Shown: piece by piece, positions 8,415-17,433 of the stretch
Numbering within the stretch: the first letter of the stretch is position 1
How the letters are laid out: the number at the start of each line of letters is the position of its first letter
Source of the DNA: Paenibacillus oleatilyticus
Lineage (GTDB): Bacteria; Bacillota; Bacilli; Paenibacillales; NBRC-103111
Direction of reading: 5' to 3'
NCBI RefSeq assembly: GCF_018998565.1
Contig: NZ_JAHNZO010000042.1
Span: 1-54,262 of the forward strand
DNA: 54,262 nt
Position numbers and translations under genes: made by a program
The notes under the pieces: generated by a model
What the model was told of the DNA's origin: nothing
Database searches by the model: none
Seen by the model: only the letters and a program-made list of their open reading frames with translations

Positions 8415-9380
8415 ATGTCTGTAAAAAAAATTGCGGTACTCACGAGCGGCGGCGATTCCCAGGGGATGAACGCGGCCGTTCGCGCCGTCGTGCGCAGCGG
8501 CTTGTATCACGGTCTTGAAGTATTCGCCGTGCAGCGCGGTTACTCGGGGCTGATCAACGACGACATCCGCGAGATGGACCTGCGGAGCGTCGGCGACATC
8601 ATTCAGCGCGGCGGAACGATTCTGCAAACGGCACGCTGTAAGGAGTTCGTTACGCCGGAAGGGCAGCAGCTCGCTGCGGACAACCTGCGCAAGCGCGGAA
8701 TCGACGGGCTCGTCGTCATCGGCGGGGACGGCTCTTATCAAGGCGCGAACAAGCTGAGCAAGCTCGGGATTAAAACGATGGGACTGCCGGGAACGATCGA
8801 TAACGACATCCCGTTCACCGATTTCACCATCGGGTTTGATACGGCGGTCAGCATCGTTGTGGATGCGATCAATAAGATTCGGGATACGATGAGCTCTCAT
8901 GAACGCTCGTCCATTGTCGAGGTCATGGGCCGCCACTGTGGAGATATCGCCCTCTATGCCGGCCTGGCCAGCGGAGCGGAGACGATTCTGGTGCCCGAGG
9001 TGCCGTACGATCTGGACGAAATCGCCAATCGCATGACGGAAAACTTCTCCCAAGGAAAGCGTCACAGTATCATTATCGTGGCCGAGGGCGTAGGCAAAGG
9101 GGAAAATATCTCGGCGGAAATTATGAAGCGCAACGGAATCGAGCCGCGGGTGACCGTGCTTGGACATATTCAGCGGGGCGGTACGCCTACGCACAACGAC
9201 CGGATTCTGGCGAGCAGCCTCGGCGATTTCGCCGTACGCCGACTGATCGCAGGAGATTCCGGCAAGGCATGCGGAATGGTCAAAGGCGAGCTTGTTGCGA
9301 CCGATATTGATAAAGTTGTGCATACCAAAAAACAATTCAATATGGAATTATACGAGCTTTCGAAACGGTTATCCCAATAA
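8415..9380 (+). CDS. pfkA: ATP-dependent 6-phosphofructokinase
   Basis: 321 aa, the standard bacterial PfkA length. Phosphorylates fructose-6-phosphate to fructose-1,6-bisphosphate in glycolysis. Visible motifs: TSGGDSQGMNA near the N-terminus, GGDGSYQGA, GTIDNDI with catalytic Asp, 'EVMGRHCGDIAL' and 'LGHIQRGGTPT'. Two positions differ from the textbook Bacillus protein: GGDSPGMN has Q for P, and NDIPGTD has F for G. I think similar variants exist in Paenibacillus relatives. ATG follows GAGGAGG. Unlike Bacillus, no pyruvate kinase or accDA gene is adjacent; a terminator follows at once. Confidence 0.93.
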   Translation: MSVKKIAVLTSGGDSQGMNAAVRAVVRSGLYHGLEVFAVQRGYSGLINDDIREMDLRSVGDIIQRGGTILQTARCKEFVTPEGQQLAADNLRKRGIDGLVVIGGDGSYQGANKLSKLGIKTMGLPGTIDNDIPFTDFTIGFDTAVSIVVDAINKIRDTMSSHERSSIVEVMGRHCGDIALYAGLASGAETILVPEVPYDLDEIANRMTENFSQGKRHSIIIVAEGVGKGENISAEIMKRNGIEPRVTVLGHIQRGGTPTHNDRILASSLGDFAVRRLIAGDSGKACGMVKGELVATDIDKVVHTKKQFNMELYELSKRLSQ

Positions 9381-9385
9381 AAGCA

Positions 9386-9430
9386 CAAAAAACATGCAGT
9401 CTTCCGTGGGCGGAAGGCTGCATGTTTTTT
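9386..9430. terminator. bidirectional intrinsic terminator
   Basis: Stem AACATGCAG / CTGCATGTT (9391-9399 and about 9418-9426), extended by TTCC/GGAA, with an A-run on the left and a T-run on the right. It serves pfkA on the plus strand and the peroxiredoxin gene on the minus strand. Confidence 0.88.
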
Positions 9431-9436
9431 CATACG

Positions 9437-9889
9437 TTAGGACTTATTCCGAGTCTGGGCTAACACGGCCACAATTTCAGCGGTAGGACGGTTTCCTCTT
9501 GCCGCATACCGGATCGTGCCGTCCCGGCTGATGACATAGACGATGCGCTGCTGCCCAAGCAGACCGAATAACGTCTGGCCCACATCGTACAGCTGGCGGA
9601 TCGTCTCTCCGGAATCGGTGACAAGCGGAAAATCGTAGCCGAACTTTTGCGAGAACTGCCGATGCTCCTCGAGCGAACCGGGATTGACGCCCAGCACCAG
9701 CGCATCATAATCGGCATACTGGGCTTTGGAATCTCGAACGGCGCAAAGCTGCTTCGTGCAGATGGGCGTGTTGTCCTTCGGATAAAAAATAAGCACGATC
9801 GGCCGTTTCCCCAAATGATCGGCTAGGCGGACCGTACCCTGCGTGCTTTCTGCGGCAAATGCCGGAGCCTTGGTTCCGATGGCAAGCAA
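9437..9889 (-). CDS. peroxiredoxin (BCP/AhpC-TSA family)
   Basis: 150 aa thioredoxin-fold peroxidase that reduces hydrogen and organic peroxides. The peroxidatic motif 'NTPICTKQLC' has the active-site Cys preceded by T-x-x and a second Cys five residues later, the spacing of atypical two-cysteine BCP-type enzymes. Single-gene unit between two terminators or gaps; it converges on pfkA. The ATG at 9889 is preceded, on the minus strand, by TAGGAGGGGG. Cytosolic; no signal peptide. Confidence 0.85.
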   Translation of the reverse strand: MLAIGTKAPAFAAESTQGTVRLADHLGKRPIVLIFYPKDNTPICTKQLCAVRDSKAQYADYDALVLGVNPGSLEEHRQFSQKFGYDFPLVTDSGETIRQLYDVGQTLFGLLGQQRIVYVISRDGTIRYAARGNRPTAEIVAVLAQTRNKS

Positions 9890-9979
9890 AGACTTCCCCC
9901 TCCTATGATGACGAAGTACATTAGTTGTATTGTAGCGAATTGCTGCCGGAGGAACAAGGCATAGACATGCTCGCGGACG

Positions 9980-11011
9980 CTACAGTGAAGTATAAAACTC
10001 GACCATATGCTCCCAAAGCTGTTTTCCGGCGTATGACTTGTAGTTCATCTGCGTAGCGCTGCCCATGTAATAAGTAAACGGCTTATTGCTATGTTTGCGG
10101 AAGGTCGTTTCATATTCCTTGTATAAGTTATATCTATCGGACTTGCTTGCGTCACCGTCGATTTCCATGTCGACGCCGATGTTTGCGCTTCGGAGCTTGA
10201 TATAACTATCGTTGGCAGGAATAATCGGCTTGCCGTCCGTGTAGCTCAAGTACCCGTTTGCTATGCTTTTGTCCACAACCAGCAGCGGTACTTTGTTTCC
10301 GTCAAAATAGTAATGCGGCTGAAGCAAAACGACATCGGCGATATTTTCGTTAATGACGTAAGCAAGGCGTTTCAATTGATCGTTATGAGGGGTGACATAA
10401 GGAGCCCATGCCACATTGAGGCTGCCGTTGTTTTTGGCCCATTGCTTGATCGACCTCATCGTTTTGACTACGGTGTTATCGTTCATGTTGCTTTGCAGCG
10501 TTTTGGTCCAGTTCGCTCCGGTATATTTCGTGCCGGTGTCGGGTCCGTCCAAATAAATGTTTTCGAAGTTGATATAGACACCTTTCACATACTTGTCCCA
10601 GTTGGCTTGTCCGATGGCCTTTTTAACTGCATCAAGAAATCCGGTGATGGAGTCATCGTATGTGTCTGCGCTGCTCTTCGAGTTTCGTGACGGGGTGGAG
10701 ATCCAAAGCTTGGCTTGAGGATTGGCTGTGACGATTTTATTGGCCTGATTGGCGAAATCCGTTACATCCGCTGAAGCTGCCGTCGTTTTGGTCGTTACGA
10801 TAAAGAAATGGTCCGCGCCTTTAGATAAATTGACAATATCCTCGGTCTTGTACTCCGGTTGGTTCGAGCCCGTATAGACCAATACGGATCTCATTTGCAG
10901 ATTTGAGGAAGCCTGGGCTTCGGTAGTGAGCCCTGCTGCCCCGGCTAACAGGACGGAACAACCTAAAAGAGACAGACACCATGCTTTTGCCTTTTTCACA
11001 AATGAATTCAT
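9980..11011 (-). CDS. secreted TIM-barrel-like protein (possibly DUF4855)
   Basis: 343 aa with a clear signal peptide: basic start, hydrophobic core about 10-28, then 'TEAQASS' cleavage region. The mature part alternates beta/alpha segments with motifs such as 'GVYINFEN', 'VAWAPYV', 'VVLLQPHYYFDG' and 'GVDMEIDGD', typical of glycoside-hydrolase-like TIM barrels. Acidic residues at the ends of predicted strands could be catalytic. It reminds me of DUF4855 proteins, which lack a firmly known activity. SD GGAGGG precedes the ATG. Monocistronic, with no neighbouring carbohydrate transporter. Confidence 0.65.
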   Translation of the reverse strand: MNSFVKKAKAWCLSLLGCSVLLAGAAGLTTEAQASSNLQMRSVLVYTGSNQPEYKTEDIVNLSKGADHFFIVTTKTTAASADVTDFANQANKIVTANPQAKLWISTPSRNSKSSADTYDDSITGFLDAVKKAIGQANWDKYVKGVYINFENIYLDGPDTGTKYTGANWTKTLQSNMNDNTVVKTMRSIKQWAKNNGSLNVAWAPYVTPHNDQLKRLAYVINENIADVVLLQPHYYFDGNKVPLLVVDKSIANGYLSYTDGKPIIPANDSYIKLRSANIGVDMEIDGDASKSDRYNLYKEYETTFRKHSNKPFTYYMGSATQMNYKSYAGKQLWEHMVEFYTSL

Positions 11012-11342
11012 TGCTTTCCCTCCGTGATATCATGGTTTATATTTCCATATTATGCATTTTGTTTTGCTTCTTCAAATCTTTAATTTGTCTCTAATTCATT
11101 CTAATCGCGAAGCGCCATCGCTCCTTCGGCACTTGCTTCTTCCCGCCGATTTCGGTAGGATGGGGGAGCGGCCCATTTCATTGAAGTGGGAGACAACTGC
11201 GGTGTACATATATAAGCTGGAAGTCGAATTGCAGGAGCGGCCCGTCCGCGTTGTCATGAAAGCGAGCGCTCATAGGCGCAGGACTATGTCATTGAAAGCA
11301 AAGAGCAGTGAACATTATAGGAAGCAAAGGAGCAGTCAAACG
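11012..11342. other. 331-bp divergent intergenic region
   Basis: Lies between two divergent genes (secreted TIM-barrel protein and FMN reductase). A reading frame in phase with the reductase runs back to 11052, but it lacks a ribosome site and its sequence looks non-coding. The left 100 bp are AT-rich and should contain the leftward promoter; I could not place -35/-10 boxes with confidence. No hairpin of note was seen. Confidence 0.6.
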
Positions 11343-11876
11343 ATGAAAATTACGATTATTGCGGGAAGCAACCGTAAAGAGGCCACGAGCACGCAGCTGT
11401 GCCGATATATTGCGAAGCTGCTGGAAGAGAAGCAGTGTCAGGTTACGCTGTTCGATTTGTATGAGAAGCCGCTGCCGTTCTACAACGGGGACCTCGATCA
11501 GACGGATGCGAATATCGTTGAGCTGAGACAGCGTTTGTTGGAAGCCGACGGCATCGTGCTGGCGACGCCGGAATATCACGGGAGCGTGTCGGGCGTCCTG
11601 AAGAACGCGCTCGATTTTACCGGCTTCGATCACTTCGACGGCAAGGTGACACTGTCGGTCAGCTCGGCCGGGGGAGCCGTCGGCGTCAGCTCGCTGCAGC
11701 AGCTGCAGACGATCGTGCGCAACCTGCACGGCATCAACTGCCCGGAATGGATCTCCATCGGCGGAGCGCAGCGCAGCTTTACGCTGGAGGGCGAGCCTGA
11801 AGATGCGAAGACGCGGGAGCGCGTGCTGAAGACCGTCGGCTATTTCGCACAAATGATTTCGACGTTGCGGAAATAA
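11343..11876 (+). CDS. NADPH-dependent FMN reductase family protein
   Basis: 177 aa flavodoxin-fold oxidoreductase. The start 'MKITIIAGSNRKEATS' is the FMN-phosphate binding loop after the first strand, and 'TPEYHGSVSGVLKNALDF' is the family motif that contacts flavin and forms the dimer. Such enzymes reduce FMN, azo compounds or chromate with NADPH. ATG 11343 is chosen for AAAGGAG ten bases upstream and because it begins exactly at the domain; an upstream in-frame extension of 97 codons is rejected. Uracil-DNA glycosylase follows 28 bp downstream, probably in one transcript. Confidence 0.87.
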   Translation: MKITIIAGSNRKEATSTQLCRYIAKLLEEKQCQVTLFDLYEKPLPFYNGDLDQTDANIVELRQRLLEADGIVLATPEYHGSVSGVLKNALDFTGFDHFDGKVTLSVSSAGGAVGVSSLQQLQTIVRNLHGINCPEWISIGGAQRSFTLEGEPEDAKTRERVLKTVGYFAQMISTLRK

Positions 11877-11904
11877 TCGGGAATGAAAGGGGAGTGGGAT
11901 CGCC

Positions 11905-12612
11905 GTGGCGGCGATATTGCAAAATGACTGGGCTCCTTTGCTGGAAGACCAGTTTCAGGCGCCTTATTATCACCAACTGAGATCGTTTTTGAAGCAGGAG
12001 TATGCCACGCGTACGGTATACCCGGATATGCACGATATTTTCAATGCCCTTCATTATACTTCTTATGCGGATACCAAAGTGGTCATTCTCGGACAGGACC
12101 CGTATCATGGCCCGGGACAAGCTCACGGACTCAGTTTCTCGGTCAAGCCTGGAATCCCGGCACCGCCTTCGCTGCAAAATATTTTCAAGGAGCTGCAAAG
12201 CGACCTTGGCTGCTCGATCCCGGATAACGGCTGCCTGGTGCCATGGGCCGAGCAGGGCGTGCTGCTGCTGAACACGGTGCTTACCGTGCGGCAGGGCGAA
12301 GCGCATTCGCACAAAGGGCAAGGCTGGGAGACGTTCACCGACCGTGTCATTTCGTTGTTGAACGAGCGGGAGAAGCCGATCGTGTTCGTACTCTGGGGAA
12401 GCCCGGCCCAGCAAAAAATGCAATTGATTACCGAGCGGCGCCACTTCATCGTTCGGTCTGTTCATCCGAGCCCGCTATCGGCGCATCGCGGCTTTTTCGG
12501 CAGTCGGCCGTTCTCGCAGGTTAACGATTTTCTGCGGAGCATCGGCAGCGTGGAGATCGACTGGCAGCTCCCGAATCTGGGCGTGCAAAGCCGCAGCAGC
12601 GGCACGGCCTGA
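11905..12612 (+). CDS. ung: uracil-DNA glycosylase, family 1
   Basis: 235 aa. Removes uracil from DNA in base-excision repair. The water-activating loop GQDPYHG (Asp65, His68), 'GLSFSV' and the Leu-intercalation loop 'HPSPLSAHRGFFG' are intact. GTG start with AAAGGGGAGTGG upstream. It likely shares a message with the FMN reductase upstream and ends at a strong bidirectional terminator. Confidence 0.95.
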   Translation: MAAILQNDWAPLLEDQFQAPYYHQLRSFLKQEYATRTVYPDMHDIFNALHYTSYADTKVVILGQDPYHGPGQAHGLSFSVKPGIPAPPSLQNIFKELQSDLGCSIPDNGCLVPWAEQGVLLLNTVLTVRQGEAHSHKGQGWETFTDRVISLLNEREKPIVFVLWGSPAQQKMQLITERRHFIVRSVHPSPLSAHRGFFGSRPFSQVNDFLRSIGSVEIDWQLPNLGVQSRSSGTA

Positions 12613-12629
12613 TCTATTTTTACAAATGT

Positions 12630-12669
12630 AAAAGCCCGCTCCTTTCGATGTGGAAGGAAGCGGGCTTTT
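12630..12669. terminator. bidirectional intrinsic terminator
   Basis: AAAAGCCCGCT-(T)CC ... GG-AAGCGGGCTTTT stem between convergent ung and the glycoside-hydrolase-like gene, with A- and T-tracts at both ends. Confidence 0.85.
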
Positions 12670-12692
12670 CGCTTATCTGGCAGACGAAGCTT

Positions 12693-13871
12693 TTACTTGT
12701 AATCGACATCCGGCGTGTACGTATTGACGGCGTTCCATAGCAGGAACTCTTCGGTGCCGTTATCTTTCAGCGCACGGATTTGCTCTTCGATCTCTTTTTT
12801 GCCGTAACGGACGTGACCGGGTACCCAGGTGGCGGTGAAATCTTGAATCCAAGGCCGGACGACCGGCTTCAGAGATTGCAGCGGGTCAAGCTTCTTGGCG
12901 GTATCCTTCATGGCCCCGTTGATCGTTACGTACGGCGCGGCATCCGGCACCTTGGCTCCGAACCAACCGTTCGAATAGTGGCTCGGATAAATCATCGGGC
13001 AGATGACGTCGACGTTCTGGGATATTTTCTGGAAGTCTTGGCCGATGCCTTCAGCAGCCGGTACGGAAGCGGCGTAGCCGAAGATATCAACCGATATCCG
13101 GACTCCCAAGGGGGTGAGCTGCTCCCGGGCGTACTTCACGAATTCGGCAACCGCTTCGATGCGGGAGCGCTCGTCTTTGTCGTACTTCAGTGTATCGGCC
13201 CGCTTCTCGAAGCCTTCCGGGAACCGGACGTAATCGAACTGGATTTCCTTGAAGCCCGCCTTGGCCGCTTCCTTCGCAATCGCAATGTTGTAGTCCCATA
13301 CTTCTTTCTTGTACGGGTTCACGAAGCTGTCCGGCGGATTTTTGCCATTGCCCCAGAGGGAGCCGTCCGGGTTTACAAAAGACAGATCAGGCCGTTTTTT
13401 TGCCAGTACGGTATCTTTGAATACGACGATGCGGGCAATCGGGTATACCTTGTGCTCCTGCAGCGTGCTCATCAGCTTCGGCATGTCGGTAATAATTTTT
13501 TGCGTCGTGTCCATCGCATTCAGTTCGGGATTGCCGGTATCGTACGTTATGTACCCCCAGTCGTCCTTCAGGTCGATGACCATCGAATTCAACTCGGTAT
13601 CGTCCATCAGCTTCAGCAGCGTATTCATACGTGAGCCGCCTGCGCTGTGCGCCGTGACGTAAATGCCTTTGACCTTCGGCGCATCTTTCTGCGGGTCCTT
13701 CTTGTCTACCGGAGTCAGCCGGTCGAACAGATTCCCGTCGGGGGAAGGCTGCTGGGCGACGGCAGTTTTGGAATCGATTGAAGCTTGGGCCACCTGCTCG
13801 AATGTCGCATCGGGATGATCGGCGCTGACGCCCCCCCAGGCCATGAGGAACGCGGCCAATAAAAGTTCCAT
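12693..13871 (-). CDS. putative glycoside hydrolase (DUF4015/PF13200-like)
   Basis: 392 aa. A short hydrophobic N-terminus (about 1-18) suggests export or anchoring, followed by a low-complexity linker rich in P, D and K. The main domain begins at 'KVKGIYVTAHSAGG' and includes 'DLKDDWGYITYDT', 'DLSFVNPDGSLWG', 'EIQFDYVRFPEGF' and 'VDIFGYAAS', the pattern of the DUF4015 family of TIM-barrel putative glycosidases. The FDYVRFP strand with its conserved Asp is a likely active-site strand. Substrate unknown. Leftward single gene, divergent from an MFS gene. Confidence 0.82.
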   Translation of the reverse strand: MELLLAAFLMAWGGVSADHPDATFEQVAQASIDSKTAVAQQPSPDGNLFDRLTPVDKKDPQKDAPKVKGIYVTAHSAGGSRMNTLLKLMDDTELNSMVIDLKDDWGYITYDTGNPELNAMDTTQKIITDMPKLMSTLQEHKVYPIARIVVFKDTVLAKKRPDLSFVNPDGSLWGNGKNPPDSFVNPYKKEVWDYNIAIAKEAAKAGFKEIQFDYVRFPEGFEKRADTLKYDKDERSRIEAVAEFVKYAREQLTPLGVRISVDIFGYAASVPAAEGIGQDFQKISQNVDVICPMIYPSHYSNGWFGAKVPDAAPYVTINGAMKDTAKKLDPLQSLKPVVRPWIQDFTATWVPGHVRYGKKEIEEQIRALKDNGTEEFLLWNAVNTYTPDVDYK

Positions 13872-13985
13872 GGATCAGTCTCTCCTTGCTAGTTTGATAT
13901 CTATCATTATAATAAAAGAGTCGGTAATCCGATAGAGAGCTTTGATAGATTTTAAACGACACATCCAAAAAGGACCGATATCCGG

Positions 13986-15143
13986 ATGAACAAACAAATC
14001 TGGACGCTGCGGGGACTAAACTTTTCCTACTATGCGACCACTGCCGTCCTCTTGCCGTTTCTGCCCATTTACTTCGAAGGAAAAGGCTACTCTTCCTCAC
14101 AGATCGGACTGCTGATGATGATCGGGCCGTTTGTGACGATCTTCGCCCAGCCGATTTGGGGCTATTTGAGCGATCGTTACCAGACGCTAAAGCTGATTAT
14201 CTTCGGGCTGTGGGTCATGACGGTATTGTCGAGCATCGGCATTTTCGAGACGAGCGGGTACACCCTCGCGCTGCTCTTTACGCTGCTGCTGTATTTTTTC
14301 ATGCAATCGTCAGTGCCGCTGCTCGACACGGTGTCGATTAAATCCGCGCTGCAAGCGGGGAAAAGCTACGGTTCGATCCGGATGTGGGGATCGATGGGAT
14401 TTACGCTGTTGGCGCTATCGTCCGGCTATGTATTGGACGCTTTAGGCGGGATGAACAGCATTCCTTATGTGTATTGGAGCATCTGGGTGCTGCCTTTCGT
14501 GCTGCTCGTATTTCTTAAGGACGAGAAAGGAACGGGGGAGCGCATTTCTCTCAAGGCGCTGGGCAGCTTGTTCGGAAACAAGCCGTTCTTGTGGTTTCTG
14601 CTGCTGGTCTTCATACTCATGGTGCCGCACCGGATGAATGACGGGCTGTTCGTCCTGTACTTGAAGGATTTGGGGGCCACGGATTCGATGGCCGGGTGGG
14701 CTTGGGCGCTTGCGGCCGGGGCGGAAATTCCGACCTTCGCGCTGCTCGGCCGCTATATGCACCGGTTTCACGAGCTGGCGCTGCTGGGGATCGTCGCGGT
14801 GCTGTACACGATCCGCTGGTTGTTATATGGCTGGGTATCGGACCCGTCGGTACTTATGTTATTACAAGCGACGCACTGTATGACGTTCGCCGCCTTTTGG
14901 ATTGTTTCGGTGCAATATGTCGTCCGGCTCGTGCCGCAAGAGCTGCAATCTACGGGCCAGTCGATGCTGTCTATGGTGTTTCTGGGGCTTGCTGGTATTG
15001 CCGGCGGTTCGGTCGGAGGCTGGATCAAGGATGAATGGGGCGGCTCATACATGTATTACATGGGAGCGGGGATGGCTTGCATCGCATCGGTGCTGCTGCT
15101 CGGTACACATGCATATTACCGCAAAAAAAACCATCCGGCCTGA
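13986..15143 (+). CDS. MFS transporter (LacY/HcaT-like MFS_1_like family)
   Basis: 385 aa, about 12 membrane helices. Paralogue of the transporter at 3550-4740, with the same N-terminal pattern 'FSYYATTAVLLPFLPIYF', 'GYSSSQIGLL', 'GYLSDRYQTLK' and helix-7 'PHRMNDGLF'. No linked enzyme or regulator defines a substrate. Its last codons overlap the hairpin that terminates the convergent tatA gene. No strong ribosome site is obvious upstream of the ATG ('GACCGATATCCGG'). Confidence 0.82.
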   Translation: MNKQIWTLRGLNFSYYATTAVLLPFLPIYFEGKGYSSSQIGLLMMIGPFVTIFAQPIWGYLSDRYQTLKLIIFGLWVMTVLSSIGIFETSGYTLALLFTLLLYFFMQSSVPLLDTVSIKSALQAGKSYGSIRMWGSMGFTLLALSSGYVLDALGGMNSIPYVYWSIWVLPFVLLVFLKDEKGTGERISLKALGSLFGNKPFLWFLLLVFILMVPHRMNDGLFVLYLKDLGATDSMAGWAWALAAGAEIPTFALLGRYMHRFHELALLGIVAVLYTIRWLLYGWVSDPSVLMLLQATHCMTFAAFWIVSVQYVVRLVPQELQSTGQSMLSMVFLGLAGIAGGSVGGWIKDEWGGSYMYYMGAGMACIASVLLLGTHAYYRKKNHPA

Positions 15144-15158
15144 TCGGACAGATGGTTT
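15123..15158 (-). terminator. intrinsic terminator of tatA, inside the MFS 3' end
   Basis: On the minus strand AACCATC...GATGGTT is followed by eight T residues. The hairpin includes the stop codon of the convergent MFS gene, so it could serve both. Confidence 0.7.
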
Positions 15159-15171
15159 CGTCATAATGGAA

Positions 15172-15420
15172 TTATTTATTCGCTGTCGGCTGAACGGGTT
15201 CGCTTGCCGACGAAGCCGCTGGAGCCGCCAATTCTTTTTTCGGGGCTTCGGGCTCCGGAGGATTATCGTCGGAACGGCCGCCGTTGCCTGACGTTGCATC
15301 TTTAAATTCGCGGAACATTTTGCCGAAACCGCGTCCGAGCTCCGGAAGCTTGTTCGGTCCGAACAAAAGCAGAGCGACGAGAGCGATCAAAATGATGTGC
15401 CAAGGGGATAATGCTCCCAT
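15172..15420 (-). CDS. tatA: Sec-independent protein translocase subunit TatA
   Basis: 82 aa. A single N-terminal helix ('WHIILIALVALLLFGPNKLPELGRG') followed by an amphipathic helix with the invariant FG-PxKLPExG hinge, then a Pro/Ala/Glu-rich cytosolic tail: the classic TatA layout. TatA oligomers form the pore for folded proteins delivered by TatC. No tatC gene is adjacent, so TatC must lie elsewhere. GGAGGTG lies upstream of the ATG. Confidence 0.92.
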   Translation of the reverse strand: MGALSPWHIILIALVALLLFGPNKLPELGRGFGKMFREFKDATSGNGGRSDDNPPEPEAPKKELAAPAASSASEPVQPTANK

Positions 15421-15546
15421 AGTGTAAGTACACCTCCGAAATGGTATGATCTAATCATACCATTTATTTAATTGTACTATAACACATTTTTGTTACAAAA
15501 AGACAACGATTTTAGGATAGTCCTAAAAAAATTTTAAGAAGATAAA

Positions 15547-17346
15547 TCAGGCCTCGAGTTTGTCAACGAAGGTAAGCCGCACTTCTTTCAAATTCATCAG
15601 CGTCGTGCCGGTTATCGCATCCGGCTTGACCGTTAGCGTATAGATGCCCGGCCCGGGAATGCGGACCGTTCCAAGCTCGGTGCTTCCGAAATCGTACCAG
15701 CCGCCCGTCGGCTGCACCGACCCTTGAAGCCGCTGGCCGCACAGCTCTACGCGATACGTTCCACCGGCTTCGCCTTCCGCCGCTCCGTAGACGATCGTAA
15801 CCCGGCAGGCTCCAGGCGTCTCTGCGCGAAACGTCCACTCGATCGAATCGGTAGGATTGATCCAGTTCGTTACGACGTCGCGGTCTCTTTTGCCGGTATC
15901 GTAACGCAGTTCGCTACCTTGGATGTCGCCGTCGAAGGCGCCGAACCGGTTGACATAATCGCGTTCCAGCAGCCGTTTCACCGGATTGGCGTCAATCGCT
16001 CCTTCGAATTCGACAACGACTACGGTGACATTCGGGTCAAGCGGCTCGGCAGGCACCTCGATCAGCACATCTTCGCCGTTCAAGCGGCGATGGGCGAGCG
16101 GGCGCCGCTGCGGCTCGGCCAGCAGGTACGCGCTTAGAACGTCGTTGCGCAGCCCCGGAACGATCAGCTGCCCGCTCGCAGGCCATTCGAATACGTGCAG
16201 ATAGAGGAGCCCGTCCTTTGTCGTGCAGCGCCCCCACTGAGGCTTGCCGATCGGGCTTCCGGTCGTACCATACACGCTCTCGCCGTTCGTTTTCATCCAT
16301 TGTCCGATTTCCCGCAAAATATGCTTTGACGGTTCGTCGAATTCGCCTTCCGGTGTCGGACCTACGTTCAGCAAATAGTTGCCGTTCAAGCTGAACACGT
16401 CGCTCATGTTGTGGAGAATGCTGGTAGCGGATTTCCAGTTGTGATCCGTTTTCTTGTAGCCCCATGAATCATTCATCGTGTGGATCGATTCCCAGTCGTT
16501 GCGGTTAATCCGGATGTGCAGCTGATTGTCGCCGGAATTGCCGTAATCTCCGAAGCCGTCCCGGCGCACGCGGCGGTTCACCAGACAATCCGGCTGCAGG
16601 CTGCGGACCGTATCGACAAATCTTTGGCCCTGCTCGTCGGTCACCTTATGCCCGCAATCGAACCATACGATGGCGACATCGCCGTAGCCGGTCAGCAGCT
16701 CCCGGACTTGCGGAAATGCCTTTTCCTCCAAATACCGCTCATACCGCGCAAATTTGTCCTCATCGTTCACCCACGATTCCAAAGAGTCCCATGCCCCGAT
16801 ATTGTTCGGATAGTCATGCGTGTTGCCCTGGGAATCGGGGTGATGCCAGTCCATCGAGTGGGAGTAATAGAAGCACAGCTTGATTCCTTCCTTGCGGCAG
16901 GCCTCGGCTAATTCCTTCATCGGGTCACGGCCGAAAGGGGAGCGCTTGACGATATTGAAATCGTCTGCGGCCGAATCGTACAAAGCAAAGCCATCGTGAT
17001 GCTTCGCCGTGATCACGATATATTTCATACCGGCATTCTTGGCCGCACGCACCCAGGCCTCCGCATCGAAGCGGACCGGGTTGAACGATTCCGCGAGACG
17101 CTCGTATTCCTTCACCGGAATTTGCCCGCGCAGCATAATGTGCTCTCCGTAGGCACCCGGCACTGACCGGCCCTTCCAGACGCCGCCAAGCAGCGAATAC
17201 AATCCCCAGTGGATGAACATCCCGAAGCGCGCCTCCCGCCACCAAGCCAGCCTGTGGTCCTGCAGCTCTTCCTGCAGCAAGGGCGGGTTCGTCTGGTCGG
17301 CCGCTTCCGCTTCCGCATTATCCATGTACATGTCCCGTTTGATCAT
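15547..17346 (-). CDS. alpha-L-fucosidase (GH29)
   Basis: 599 aa. Hydrolyses terminal alpha-L-fucose. Motifs of the GH29 barrel: 'RFGMFIHWGLYS' near the start, 'YIVITAKHHDGFALYDS', 'FYYSHSMDWHHP' and 'VAIVWFDCG', where the Asp after WF is the expected nucleophile. The usual motif is WFDG; here a Cys follows. 'SLNGNYLLNVGPTPEGE' closes the catalytic domain. The last 130 residues form a beta-rich accessory domain. No signal peptide, so it should act on imported oligosaccharides inside the cell. Divergent from an AraC regulator that probably controls it; no transporter is linked. Confidence 0.93.
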   Translation of the reverse strand: MIKRDMYMDNAEAEAADQTNPPLLQEELQDHRLAWWREARFGMFIHWGLYSLLGGVWKGRSVPGAYGEHIMLRGQIPVKEYERLAESFNPVRFDAEAWVRAAKNAGMKYIVITAKHHDGFALYDSAADDFNIVKRSPFGRDPMKELAEACRKEGIKLCFYYSHSMDWHHPDSQGNTHDYPNNIGAWDSLESWVNDEDKFARYERYLEEKAFPQVRELLTGYGDVAIVWFDCGHKVTDEQGQRFVDTVRSLQPDCLVNRRVRRDGFGDYGNSGDNQLHIRINRNDWESIHTMNDSWGYKKTDHNWKSATSILHNMSDVFSLNGNYLLNVGPTPEGEFDEPSKHILREIGQWMKTNGESVYGTTGSPIGKPQWGRCTTKDGLLYLHVFEWPASGQLIVPGLRNDVLSAYLLAEPQRRPLAHRRLNGEDVLIEVPAEPLDPNVTVVVVEFEGAIDANPVKRLLERDYVNRFGAFDGDIQGSELRYDTGKRDRDVVTNWINPTDSIEWTFRAETPGACRVTIVYGAAEGEAGGTYRVELCGQRLQGSVQPTGGWYDFGSTELGTVRIPGPGIYTLTVKPDAITGTTLMNLKEVRLTFVDKLEA

Positions 17347-17433
17347 CGAGAAGCCTCCATCCGTTCGCGGTTCGTCGCTACCGCGTTGCTTACTCCCATT
17401 GTACCCGGCATATGATATAATCCCTATGGATGC

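Noticed and set aside
8391..9335. 314-codon frame antisense to pfkA
   Set aside because: Shadow frame; pfkA motifs are intact on the other strand.
11052..11342. 97-codon N-terminal extension of the FMN reductase
   Set aside because: The flavodoxin fold starts at ATG 11343, which has its own Shine-Dalgarno; the extension has no domain-like features.
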